The notes under the pieces: generated by a model
Databases searched by the model: none
Told to the model about the DNA's origin: nothing
Seen by the model: only the letters and a program-made list of their open reading frames with translations
Position numbers and translations under genes: made by a program
Assembly (NCBI GenBank): GCA_023053575.1
Contig: JAKZAP010000018.1
Coordinates: 5,208,001 to 5,272,000, forward strand
Direction of reading: 5' to 3'
Length of the DNA stretch: 64,000 bases
Source of the DNA: Branchinecta lynchi
Lineage: Eukaryota > Arthropoda > Branchiopoda > Anostraca > Branchinectidae
Shown here: positions 1 to 12,800 of the stretch, in pieces
Layout of the letters: every line of letters starts with the position of its first letter
Position numbering within the stretch: the first letter of the stretch is position 1

Positions 1-1726
1 TGACTGAATAGAAAAGGCAGTTATCAAATCATGAATTTCACCACGCAGCGTCCGGTTTTAACCCAGGTTGTAAAACAATTTATTCTGTGCCATGCCAATA
101 GGTCTATTTTAGTATCGTATTATTTTTTGTTGTAACCGTGAATTAAGAACAAGTCGACTCTTTTGTTCTCGTTGATCGAACAGGTGGAACTGAAGCATTT
201 TTATCCGTCATGTGCGGACTTCCAGCAAAATTTCTCACGCCGTTCGGATGCCGTGAACAAGAAAGACGGGCAGATCTATGATAAAATAGGCCCTTAGCCT
301 ACTTTAAAGGCCTTTGAACATAAAAGACTGGGACTTTCGGGGCTTGAGCTAGAATTTGTTTGGGGGAAGTACTGATTGCCAAAAAATGCATATTTCTAGA
401 ATTTCGCCTCCGGCGCTCATTTTCGTCATATCTGATTAATAGTCGCTAGAAGCTGCTGCGGGTCGGGCTTACCTGTACCACTTCTCAAGAATCGAATGGA
501 CCTCGTCCGGGTAGTTCTCGGGCCAGAATAGTAATATATTCCGACCCGAGACCAACTCGGCCGAGGTGGTTCAGTATATGGGGAGCAGGAAGCCCGTGAG
601 AACCCCTTCCTTCCACTCTCTCCCACTACTAAACACCGTGCTTCCGGCGTACCGCAATTTCCTGTTATTACAAACGACTTGCCTTTAAGCTAATAAAACT
701 GGATTTAGTGTTCCTTGAAATTCGTACTATTTCCACATGTGGCTTTTCCTGGCCATTGTTTCAATTGGTATGACTCTTGAGCCTTACCGGACATCCTCAA
801 GTCGTATATTTTAAGGTAGTCTTCCCTCCCATGCCCCAGCCTTTCATGGTATATTGACATGGTATATTGTGGTATACTGAAAAAATGATTAATTTGTGTT
901 TAAATGAAATTAATTTATTGTTTAAGTTAAGTTAAAGTAGTTTGTGGTAGCCGCCCAGTGCCAGTGCATTTATGTCTTCTCATAGGCGGTTACCTATCAT
1001 GATGGGTTATTATGTAATTTAGCAATAAATAATCTAAACTGATTCAAACCGCCCCTGAGCTTGGGGATACTGCTTCAACACGTGCAGCCATATAAAGACT
1101 TTTACTATAACATATGTGACGAAAAGCCGAAATGGTTGACGCGGCACCCTCCCCCCCCCCCCCGTCGAGTTTCGGCTAGCGACACTTTTTCGGCTAATTT
1201 GCCTTCATGATTTGTATACGTAAATTGACCACGTTCATTCCATGTTCATTCTTTTGATTCGTCTTTAGTTTATGTTTGACTTTACCACCCGCTATTCGGC
1301 GGGTCCGTAATTGGTGTTGCAATAAAACTGAACAGAACTGATTTTGAATTTTACAACCTTCTCTGAAGCTGTATAAAAAAGTAGAGTGATGGACTTGTTG
1401 TTGGTTAATTTTTAGTTCTTTACATTAGTGTGAAGATTTAGTGGTTCGTGTGTGATTCCCATATAGCATTTCTTGAACTAAACTAAACAAAAAAAACACT
1501 ATATAAACAATATGCTTCGCTTCCTGACATGTAATTATTTCTGGTGTTTTCTTTCTATATGATCATTGGTTCTTGACATGCTAAAGTCACAATGGATAAT
1601 TACAATAGAAGTAAGCTTCTTTGGATGTTAGCCAACTCTAATCTTTGCCATTTCATCCACTTAAATAGTAAAATGTCAGTGAGTCACATCAGTTCCTTCA
1701 GGTCTCATAAGAACATATTATTTTTC
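1..1726. other. CAB39 intron sequence with nothing recognisable
   Basis: No exon or complete element is recognised. A C-run sits near 1147-1163. A plus-strand retroelement-like tail (AATAAAACTGAACAGAACTG) lies near 1321-1345. The missing last CAB39 exon was searched for here without success. Confidence 0.5.
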
Positions 1727-2165
1727 AATTAATCAATCAATCAAGTTTAATCCGAATAGCTAACAGCTAGAAAAGGAATACAAATTTACAAAATACACAG
1801 ACACACAAGAAACAAATTAACTGATACACTTATAAGAAATTACCAGAAATAAATGATGGGATGAAACTACGTAAATATTGGGTAGAAAAATTAGCGGGAT
1901 ATGGGGAAAACTGATTGCCAGTATTCCTCTTGGACCGACGCACGGAAGACGGGAGAGGGGGGGGGGGGAATAGATGGGCCATCTGGGGACAACACGTTAT
2001 CTTAGCTCCAAATTTGTTTGAAAGCGTATTTCTACGTACAGATAAAATAGGAATGTCGAGTTTAATGAGAGCCTCTTCGTATGTAATATTATGATCACCC
2101 AGAATGATTATCATGGCTCTCTTTTGGACATTTTCTAGGCGATCTGAGTTATGTGTTATAGGTTT
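1727..2165 (-). mobile_element. LINE 3'-end fragment (RT C-terminal domain)
   Basis: The minus strand reads NSDRLENVQKRAMIIILGDH and then a degenerate C-terminal LINE domain (motifs YEEAL, LSVRR, FIPSFI) ending near 1830. A 3'UTR follows, closed by a TTGA-repeat tail (plus strand TCAATCAATCAATCAAG near 1729). The wording matches the fragments at 2891 and 26346. The copy is 5' truncated. Confidence 0.75.
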
Positions 2166-2477
2166 TATAGCGTCATTTTAGCCAACAACTGGACCTTCCG
2201 AACTTAAATAACCATGCTAAGCACCATAACTTTACTGTACTTGTGGTGCCCCTGACTATAATGTAGAGGCGAAACCCGTTAGCCGAATTTTATGTTATTA
2301 CTATTATTATCGTTATTAAATTGCATCTGAAATGATGTAAGCACCACGGAGCGGAACTTATAAGAGGGAGGAGCTTATCTACCACTATTATTGTAGTTAT
2401 CCTTCAAAGCTGAAGTGTAAAAATGAATACGAAAACACTGCAGTCAAAATATCTGCAATCATCATTTATTTACTTGT

Positions 2478-2610
2478 TGGGATCCCAAAAAGTTAGTGAC
2501 GGGATACCTTTGACTTCGTAAAGTTTGTCCGTTCGTCTGTCTGTTAGCACGATAACTCTCGAAGGGGTTGAGACTACTATTCTACTTCAGTATTATTTCC
2601 ATCCATTCTC
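2478..2610 (+). mobile_element. Family 2 element, 5' end fragment
   Basis: It shares TTGGGATCCCAAAA, the GTCCGT..CTGTC tract and CACGATAACTCTCGAAGGGG with the left end of the complete copy at 17611. The rest is missing. Confidence 0.6.
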
Positions 2611-2890
2611 GTTCTCAAAATTCCTCACTTAATACAAGTATCCTACTTTTGTCCTATTTGCAGTGATGAGGATGAAAGTATAGCTCTTTCGGTGTGTGAG
2701 TGTGCGGAATTCTTCCTCCGAACATACACAAAAACGAATCAAATAAAATCAAATCACACAGAAGACATAAAATTGTTAGATAACATATTACCTTTTGAGA
2801 GCCCTGTCTCTTCGGACACTCTTAACAGTTTCGGGCAATGAATTCCATACTTTTATACCTGTATGACGAATAGAAGAACCAAACCTTGTT

Positions 2891-3580
2891 TGGCATTTCG
2901 GGTTGACCCGGGATCAGGCGGATATACTCGAACGGGTGCAGTATCGAGCCCTCCTTGTGGCCTCGAAGTCCCCTAAAGTCCCATATTTCGAACTGTTGAA
3001 AATATTTAATTTAGAATTGTTAGCACAGCACCGAAAAAAGTTGTGTTTCAGTTTTGGTCTAAAAAAGTTGGAGAGCCCTGGCCTACGAGAAATTCTCCCC
3101 CCTGCATATCTACCTATTATGCCAAGACCGGCACGAGCTGCTGCCCAGCCTGTTCCAAAGTTGCAGCCAGTACTCTGTTCCCATGACCGATACAGAATAA
3201 GTTTCGTTCCTTCGTTCACTGACCTTTTTAACGGGCATTCCGAACCACCTCCATAATTTAATCGTATTTTTGTGTGTGTTGTTCCTGAATTGTAAATATA
3301 ATAATTTTTGATATTGTCTAGTTTTTAGTTTGGGGTGAATTTGACCGAATTATGAGTTTTGTTTATAGATGTTTTGATAAGTTAACATGTTACGTATGAT
3401 TGAAGGTTTTACTTAAGAGTTTTATTGTGAGATACATGTACATTGACCAAATGAATAACATTCATTATAGTTGTTTTAACATTAGTTAATTGTTAAGTTA
3501 TACATGACGGAAGAAATTCAATGTTCGGCTTCGTCCGTGAGCGAATTTTTGAAAATAAACTGAATTGAACTGAATTGGCA
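2891..3580 (+). mobile_element. LINE 3'-end fragment (RT C-terminal domain and tail)
   Basis: The plus strand reads WHFGLTRDQADILERVQYRA, then a C-terminal LINE domain containing LREILPPAYLP and RYRISFVPSFTDLFN, ending at the stop near 3256. This is the same domain as at 26486. A 3'UTR and a tail of tandem ACTGAATTGA-like units close it near 3577. It is 5' truncated. Confidence 0.8.
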
Positions 3581-3778
3581 GAAAGATTGGACCACTATAT
3601 AACACCACCGGTCTTATAGTCCTGAAATTGCCTGTTCATGTAAAAAAGATTTTTAAACTCATCAAGTAGTGAATCTTCTAGAAGATAATGATACCGTAAC
3701 AAGTGTGATCAAGTGGGTTTTTTTTTAGCGTAATTTTGTATGGGCACTGGGCTAGATAATCACTATTATATTTCTTAC

Positions 3779-3883
3779 CTTGAAAACGTGGAAGGCCTCA
3801 AATTGGATATTCCTTGACTTTTCTTTGAGCATATTCATCATTAGCTTCAAGTTATCAGGATTGGAGATGTACCGGGTCATTAC
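3779..3883 (-). CDS. CAB39: CAB39 coding exon 5 (last one visible)
   Basis: A 105-nt exon (35 codons) begins after TTTGCAG and ends AAG|GTAAGAA, phase 0 at both ends. It encodes [20 protein letters not shown] and then [13 protein letters not shown], which matches the family's penultimate block. A functional donor follows it, so at least one more coding exon must exist; none is recognisable between 1 and 3778. Confidence 0.93.
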
Positions 3884-6800
3884 CTGCAAAGAAAGATTAC
3901 TCCGCTTAGCTTGTTTTCCGACTGATAAAGTGTTGTTGGAAGGCCTACGCTGTTCATTAGAGTTTGTTAATTCTGTTGCGAGAGCAACACTTTGGTTTTG
4001 TCCTTTTTTTTTCTATGCCGCCGATTTCATTTTATTTCTAGTAACTGGTAAGGGTCTAATCTGTTTTTACGGAAAGTGTGGACCTTAGGCCGGACTGAAG
4101 AATACGACATCACATTTTGGAAAGCTCCGTAGAAATCTTGCCTAGGTCCAAAAAGGATGGTTTTTGCTTGTCCTCGAGCCAGAGCCTACGGTGTGCGAAG
4201 TGAAGTGGAGTTATATAGCAATGTCAGAGAGGACTATCTGAAGTTGTGCAGCCAACCTTTCGTTTCATCAAACCGTGTTTCTGCTTTCGAGTGGAAAACC
4301 CGTTCTAGCACGCAAGCAGGCAGGCACCAGTTTCAAATTGAAGATAGACTCAAATCTATAAGTGTTAAATATATGCGGCAGTTACCCGGTCACACAGCCA
4401 ATAATTCTTCTTTGAGTGATAAATAGAAAAATCTACAGAAACAAAAAAGTGGCTTTTTCCCACGGGTCCGAAAGAGCTGCCATCTATTGTTTCTATCCGT
4501 CTGTTCGCGATTTCAGCTGAGTTTATCATTCGTTTTTTTTTGCACTGGGTTAGCGGGAAAGAAATGCTGTCGATGTGCCTCTTAAACTTTAAAAGCTCTC
4601 ATTGCTAAAGAAACTAGAGCTTATCCTTTGCTCCTTTCTAAGTGGTGACGTTAGAAAGTTGGCCTATGGCAAAAAAGTCAACTTTTGAACTAAGACAGGT
4701 AGAATTTTTTTTCGACGGCAATCGACAGCCGTTGATGAGCTGATCAAAGTATATGTCATCAAAATTCCTTCATGAGATACACCCCTTTTGAAAGTTTCAA
4801 GGGGTTGACAACTTCAGTAGTAACGTACAGACTAAAACCAAAAATAAGCGATACCAGTTGTGAGACATGTAGGGGACTTGTAAGCAACAGTTGGCTGTTG
4901 GCTCAAAATCATCTTCGGCAATGAGGGGTTTGCAGCTTTTGCTAGTTGGTGCACCTGCTATTTGTTTCCGGTTTATTCGATGGTAAGAACAATTTGCTTC
5001 CCAATGGTAAGATATGCAAGTGACTTGTAAGTAATAATCGGCTGTCATGCTACAATCATCTTCAACGACGAGGGGTTTCCAACTTTTGCTAGCTGGTGTA
5101 CCCATTACTTGTTTTCGGTGATCTTGACGTCTATCACGGGAGAGGGACTTGTAAGTAGGAATCGGTTCACCAGGGGCTAGAAAGTTTTGCAAATTGGTGC
5201 ACATTGTATTCGCTTTCTATAAATCTGACGGTAAGAAAGTTTGTGTCGATGGTCTATCGCTGTAACCTAGGATTAACTGTTTACGCAACGGGTACAAACG
5301 ATAATGTAAAACAATGAGGTAGTTTCATAATAATTAATAGTGTAATATATGGCATTCTAATCCTGAAAAGTTACGGATAGCTTTATAATACCAACTAGAT
5401 TATATAAGATATTGTTCCAAGTTTTCATTCGTCACGATGTCTACGATTGCAAAGGATAAAGTTCAACTGAATGCAAAGTCAATTTAGTCCCTTCTTCCGA
5501 TATTCTTCTGTTGTTGTTTTTACAACGCTGAAGAAATAGCTTTTGAACATGTGATTATTCTTTTAAGAACATCCGGTTTTAAAAGCTTCGACAAGTTGAC
5601 AACTTCAGCATTAACCGACAGCGAAGAAAAAAAAAGAAGTGTTGCTCTCGCAAAACTTCCCGTTGCTCAGGCGACGTAGGTCTAGTTTTAAATTAAATTT
5701 AAAATTTCGTTAATTGTTAATTAAAGTTCCATAACTTTTAACCAAGTACTAATAACACTACCGTGTAGTAACATCTATCTTTCCCTTTTAGCAATGCATC
5801 CTTGCTCTGGGTATGCAAATCTTCTTTAGCCACATGCTGATATGCGGAAGATATGGTATACCAGTTGAAATGAATATATTTTTAAGTAGTGAATTGACAG
5901 ACAAAATTGTTCCTAAGCCGGGATTTGAACTCAGGACCGTCAACTTACTAGGCCAATACTTTATGAGCTGCAAAGGAGCTTAGGAACATAGTTTGCAAGC
6001 AGCTACAATAATCAGATAGGAGTACGCCACTAGAACAGCGATCCCACCAAAGTGAAATTTATTTAAGCAGTTCACATACGGGTTCAGATAGATATTACGT
6101 GTTAGGTTCGTATCCCTTAGTTCAGTGGTTCCCAACCGGTGGTACGCGTACCCTAGGGGGTGCGCGAGACCTTTGCAAGGGGTACGCGAAGGTACCAAAA
6201 TCGTTTTACTCTGTAGCTTCAAACTCTCACCTCACCCATTTTTGATAGCCAAAAGACTAATATTACCAGCAGAGGCATCACAGCTAAAATGTTTTTTGGG
6301 GGCAAGGTATTTTTACTGACTGGCTGGTCTTTTTACGGACTGTCTAAAAAAAAAATACTGTTTTTACGAGGAATAGCGGCGCTTCGCGCCGATCACTTTC
6401 AGGGGGAGGGTTGTTGCCGACCCCTGCGTAACACCTCTGATTATAAGCCATATTGAAAGTCAAAAAAATAATGATAGATAGTTGGATGTTAATGAAGCCC
6501 TTGGGTTGGGCCATGAAAAAAAATTTAAATAATGTTGATTCCACAACAATCTAGCCCATTGCAGTAAAACCTGTTCCTGTGTCAAATAATTTTGTTTAAA
6601 AACAATCGAAGACATTGCAAGTAATCTTCTCATTCAGGTGGCGAATCAAGCAAAAAAAAATGTTTGCGATGCAGATTGATGAAAGGCTGACTGTACAAAA
6701 AAAATTGCAGTTAATGACATCGAGCCGTGATTTGACAAAATTTTGGCTACAAAGTAGCCTCTAACTGTCGATTTTGTATATATTTCTACACACATATGCT

Positions 6801-9800
6801 GTATCATTTAAGATAATAAATATCGTCTTTTCACGGTCTGAAAAAGGGGGTACGCGAAGTTTTCGAACCTTTGATTAGGGGTACAAGGTACGGAAAAGGT
6901 TGGGAACCACTGCCTTAGTTGTCCAAGAGTTGTTTCCCGATCTTTTGCTGATTTTAGTAGCGGACCACTTGCCGATCCGCGACTAAAACAAACCGGAATG
7001 AATTATACTAACTAGTCAGTCGACAATAATGAGTCACGACGGCGAGCGCGAGCGGTTAGTGCCATCTGCAAATCGCACGAAAGAGCGGGAAGCGGGAGCG
7101 GAGCGGGAAATCTTATTTCCCCCCACCACATTCGCACTACACTAATTTTCACACTTACGGTGTTTGGCTCTTTCCGGAACGTCTCAGCCTCCCCCCCCCC
7201 CTTATTAATATCGGGAAGGTTACTGATGACGAAGACCGATTATGCAAACCTGCCGAAGCCTTCTTGTGATTTGTTGAAATCAGATCTGTTCTAAACAGTC
7301 AGTCATCTTCAAATCCCCGACCGAAAACACTACGCGGTGCAAGGTGTCTAGAAAGGATCGTGTGTACGGGGATCTTCGTGCCAAACCTGGATCTCCTGAT
7401 CATTAAACTCACGAGTGCCATCCTCCATAACTCCCTTCCAAAGCCCTCCAAGATCTGAACTATTTATTTCCCTTTCTGTAAATACCAGCCCCCCCCCCTC
7501 CCTAGATAATAGCAAAATAGCCGCAACTTAAGACTATCATTTGACCCGATATACAGCATTTGGCAGAAATTCAACGATGATGTTAATAATAATAATAGTT
7601 GCGTTTTTGCAGGTACCATGGTATCTGTTATCACGGTAACTGGATCTGCAATTAGTCGTCTTTGCAGTTATCGTGGTATCTGATACACGGTTGTATCTGA
7701 TACACGGTCTGCTAAAACGACTTTTGCCGAAATAGCACTTTTCGAAGTCACCACAAAAGGAAAACTGATATCCAGTTACATCACTAAGTGCTATACTTCT
7801 TTCTCAGCAACTCGACAAACTTTGATGAAAGTGAGATGACTTTTCAGATACCACGGTCGGACCGTGGTATCTGAGTATCAGATACCATGACCACTGGCCA
7901 GATACCACGATAACTGCAAAAGCGACTTTAGACCGTGGTATCAGATACCGTGGTATCTGCAAAAACACAACTATTTTATCTGTTGGCACTTACTGTGAAG
8001 TTGTGGCGGTCTAACAGCAGTTCGCCAAGCAGTTTCAAGCTTTGCCGTCTCGTGACGTAGTTCTCGGAATGCAGGAGTTGCTGGTAATTCGTGAAGAACT
8101 TATCATAATTGTTCTCAAGAAAGTCAGCACAGAGCATTTTGTGCTTGGTGACAACCTCCTAAAAATAAAAGCCACTTTTTATTTGATCCTCACTTGTAGG
8201 GAAGCAGAAAAATGGCTTTCATAGCTGAATTTGCATTCCAAGTCAACACAGAGCGTGTTCCACCCTTCTAACAAGAGTTACTATTAGTTACTATTTCCGT
8301 TCCATCCTCACGAAAAGTTACTACGCTGACCGTTCCAACCTTGTCGGAATACTAACTAATAGTTACTATTTGCTTACCATGCTCGGGAGCGTGGTAAGCG
8401 TAGTAACTACGCATCTCTGTAACGTGATTGGTCGGATTCGCCCCTGGCGTGAGATCCGGCTGGAAAATAGAAAAATCGTTCCAGCCTTGACGGCAAAAAA
8501 CCAGAATTCGTGACGTCATGCGTAGTAACTACGGTAAGTAGGATGGAACACGCTGACAGTATCAAAGGACACCTGAACAATGAAACTATACTTGAACACA
8601 CTATGGAGAATGCATTCACAGACATGGCCACGGAGAGCATTCTTCTCCTGAGCGAGACGTTTTCAAAATAGGGATGTTCGTTTCTGGAGGTCTGCACATG
8701 CAGACTCCAAGACAAAAAGCGCAATTAATTCGAATCTTGTACAGCAATGGCCGGATCGTATTGGAATTTCTTCTAGATATACGTTTGGGCTTAACTGGTT
8801 AAAAAATATTCCAGAAGAAGGGTTGATTGGAGACATTTGTTCATTTCTAAAATTGTTCGGTACTGAAATAAGGACAGGTAACACTGGAAACACTATTTCG
8901 TATTTGGATTGGATTTTCTGCAGGCAATGTTAACGGATGTCATACAGATGGGATGATACTTGGTGCTCTTCATTCAGGTGTCCTTTAAAGTTTAACCAAA
9001 AAGGGCTGGGATAGGACAATCTTGTTACCCATCACTTATTCGTGAAGTTGGCTTGGAGACCCGCTGAAAATGCGTTACTTCGTTGTTCACGAACAATCGA
9101 TTTTCAAATAGTGGAATTTCCGTGTAATTTGTGGTACCTCTATGCGCTTGTAATTTTTGGTGTATGCCTTACGAGAAAGATTTGTGATTTTTTTTTTTGT
9201 TCAGGCACTAAGCAATCCTCACCAATCTCCCCAGTGCCCACTACAAAGCCGCGTTTGTGTTGAGATTAAAATTTCCCGCGTCATAATAGAATTTACGTTG
9301 CGGGGACGGCCGCAGATACTCTAAACGTCATAACTGGAGCAGATAGTGGAAAAGAAAAAAATCCCTTTGCAGAATTCTAATAGTTCCGCGTGTTCAATTA
9401 AATGACACCAAAGTAAGTTGGCTTTTCAGCGAAACTTTAATGAAAGCAAATTCAATATTTACAACAGATTTATGGGTGCAAAATACATGTATAGTTTGAA
9501 AATAACCACTGTTATCAGATTCAAATGACTTGTCTTACTTTTCGGCCTTAAAGCCGTTTTATTTAGATCTGCTACGGTGGTCGCCTCTTCTGACAATTGT
9601 CAGAAATAAAACACAGTTTACAGTTATTTACAGTTTATAGTGGAGAACCCAATATAAAGAGATAGTAATTTATTCGCTAACACTTTCACGGTAAGAAAAC
9701 CAAAATTAGTGGGTCGGTCTATCATTACAATGTCAATAGTGTCAATAGTACAGTTACATTTAAAAGTACGTAAAAATGGTCAAAGGCTATTTAAAGACCT

Positions 9801-12800
9801 AATCCAAACATTCTGTTAAACTCTCTTACTGATCGCAAGCTACTAGTTAATTTAGATTTGAACTCGATTGCTGGGTTTTTGGCTCGAGAAAAAAAAAAAC
9901 CACGCAGAGCGTCTTCTTTTCCAGATGACAAAAATTTTCCAAGTTTGATTAGGAAATAATTATAAGACGTAATTTATTATTTTTGTTATGTCTTCAGAAG
10001 TAGGGTACCACACTGGTCTTGTTTTTTTTTTTTTTTGTGATAAACAGTTGGATCATTAGATGAAAATTATTATTTTGATCCTTGGCTCTTTACGCGCCAC
10101 AACGGCTGTCCAGGATAATCGGTTGAGATTTAGTCCAGACCAAATTATTTCAAACCTAGGAAATTTTTTATTTTTATTTTATTTGCCCACTGTTTGGCGG
10201 TGTTCTTTTGTGGTTTTGAACATTCATAGTGGCAGTAGGGGTGGTTATCATTGTGCGTTGTAGAAAGACCATTTTTTTCTGGTCGCTTTAAATTTCAACA
10301 ATCTTTGGTATGAAACTATTTTGGTAACGGCTGTGTTTGGCCGCTACTATTTGGAATTTTGGGACCTTCGTAGAGACTACTCTCTCTTGACTTTCCTTTA
10401 CATTACGATATGGGGGAGGGAGAAACTCGTTATAGATTGGGTGCGAAATAAGTCTGCTACCGGTCTCGAGGCATAGATTCAGTTGCCGTTTCCCAAGACA
10501 TCGATTTTCTATGTGTTGTCTATGACAAGATTGCTGACAAGAAGGAAAAGCTAATCACGAAACAGGATCTTGTCGTCTGACAAGAAGAGATAACTGTAAC
10601 CCCCTGTCACAAATAACAAGTGAGCAAGCACTCAGACGTGCAGTGTGAGAGTAAAATGTTTATCCCATCTTATACAAATACCGTTAGAACCGAGATATTT
10701 CACATCCCGAATAACCAAACAGGAAACAGAAGAGATAACTGTAACGCCTTGTCACAAATAACAAGTGCGCAGCACTCAGACGTGGAGTGTGAGAGTAAAA
10801 TATTTATCACATCTTACATACCAATTCCGTTCGAACCGACATTTCACGTCCCGAATAACCAAACAAATATGAAATAACCTAATCTGAAATCATCCACTTT
10901 AAAGGCTTTAATGTAACCGCATATAGAAATCTAAAGAGATCTTGAATATCTTGCAAGAACGGTTTCAGTTTCAATACTGAATATCTTGCCCGCCAGTTCG
11001 ACCCTTTAAACCTCATTTCAATTAGCAAGGAACAAGTGCAATAAAAACAAGAGCTACGAGCTCATATGGCACTTGTTACGAGTAGGTGGTACAAGAAAGT
11101 AGAAGAGAACTTCACAAAACACCCCGCCATCCAAAAATGCGGTTCGGACCTAGAATTAGGATATCTAGGTTCACTCAAGTCTGAAAATTTCCGACTCATC
11201 TCCAAGCCATCGTCAACCTTCTAAGTTTCAACCCAAGAAATTCACTCGCTATGTCCCTAGACGTGCCCAAGATTTCCGGTAACCCTTTCCAACTCCCCAC
11301 ATACTGCGGCCGAATCTGGTCAGGACTCCTAAATGAATCATCTGAAGCGTTTTCTCTTACCACCTATCTTTCACTTGAATCTGAGCATTTTTGGGGGAAC
11401 TTCCCGTAAATCTCCCCCCCCCCCACCGCGGTCAGATCCGGTTCGAACCTTAAAATATGTAATCTAGGGCATATGACCTCTGTATCTTCCAAGTTTCACT
11501 CAGATCACTCCACTTGTTTGATCCTTATGCGAGCCACAAAGTTTCTGGGACTCCCTTCAACTCCGCCCACCGTGGCTGAATATGACTCGGAAACATAAAT
11601 GTCGCATCTCTGCCCTCTTCCCGTCCATCAAGTTTGACTGGAATCGGAGCAGAGCCTATCTGCAAATATCCGAGACCCGCTCACCCCTCCCCTCCCCCTC
11701 ACCTTGGCCGGATACTGTCCGGACGCCAAATAACAAATCAAGGTCGCATAATCAAAACTCGGCACTGTCCAACGTGCATCCTATTTTGTACATCCGTGTG
11801 CTTGTCAAAACCTTTTCACAACCCCCATGATGGTCGGATCAGGGAAACGACTATTCTCAAGTCAGCCCGTTTGGTTCTCTAATGCGTCTTTATCGTCCTA
11901 GAACATCAGGAAGTTCAGAACTTGCGAATCCAGAATTCCCCCCCCCCCCCGAACTCCCCCATACTGTCCGAATCTGGTCCGCTTATGTCAACGATGTATC
12001 TAGGATTTGCGCTTGTTCTTCCCACCAAGTTTCATCCCGATCACTCCACTCTAAGCGTTTCCCAAGATTTCCGGTTCCCCCCTCCGGCTCCAGCCAAAAA
12101 CCCCGGATCCGATCCAGATTTGAACTAGGTCGGCTGAGACACGGTGTCTTTCCAAATATCAAGTTTCATTAAGATCCAATCCCCCGTTGGAAAGTTATAA
12201 AATACTTCAAGATTCCGGATTCCCCCTTCCTTCACTCCTCCCCGGACCTGACATTGAACATCTGAGACGATAGCTCTTTCCACTTGCCCATTCACCCGTT
12301 CAAAACTGCCCATGCGACTAGATTGCAGATTCCCAATCCCTCCACTCCTCCCACGATGGTCGAATCGAGGAAACGACTATTCTCATGTCAATCTATTCGG
12401 GTCCCTCACATGCCTACCAAGTTCCATCGTCCTAGCACATCAGGAAGTACCAAACTCGAGCGCTTACTAGATATTACCCCCTCCCCCACAGTGCCCGAAT
12501 CCCGTCCTATTATGTCAATGGCGGATCTAGAACTTGTGCTTGTTCTTCCCACCAAGTTTCATCCCGATACCTCCACTCTAAGCGTTTCAAAAGATTTTCG
12601 GTTCACCCCTCCAGCTCATCGCGTTGTCAACGGATCCGGTCCGAATTAAAAATGGGACTTCTGAGGCATGAGGTCTTCCTATATATCAAGTTTGATTTGA
12701 ATCCGATCACCCGTACAATAGCTGCCCATGCCACTAGATCCCGGATTCACCATCCCACCAATCCCCCCATGATGGTCGGATCGAGGAAAGGACTATTCTC

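Noticed and set aside
1..3778. Terminal exon of CAB39
   Set aside because: No minus-strand reading resembles the conserved MO25 C-terminus, so the exon is taken to be outside the window.
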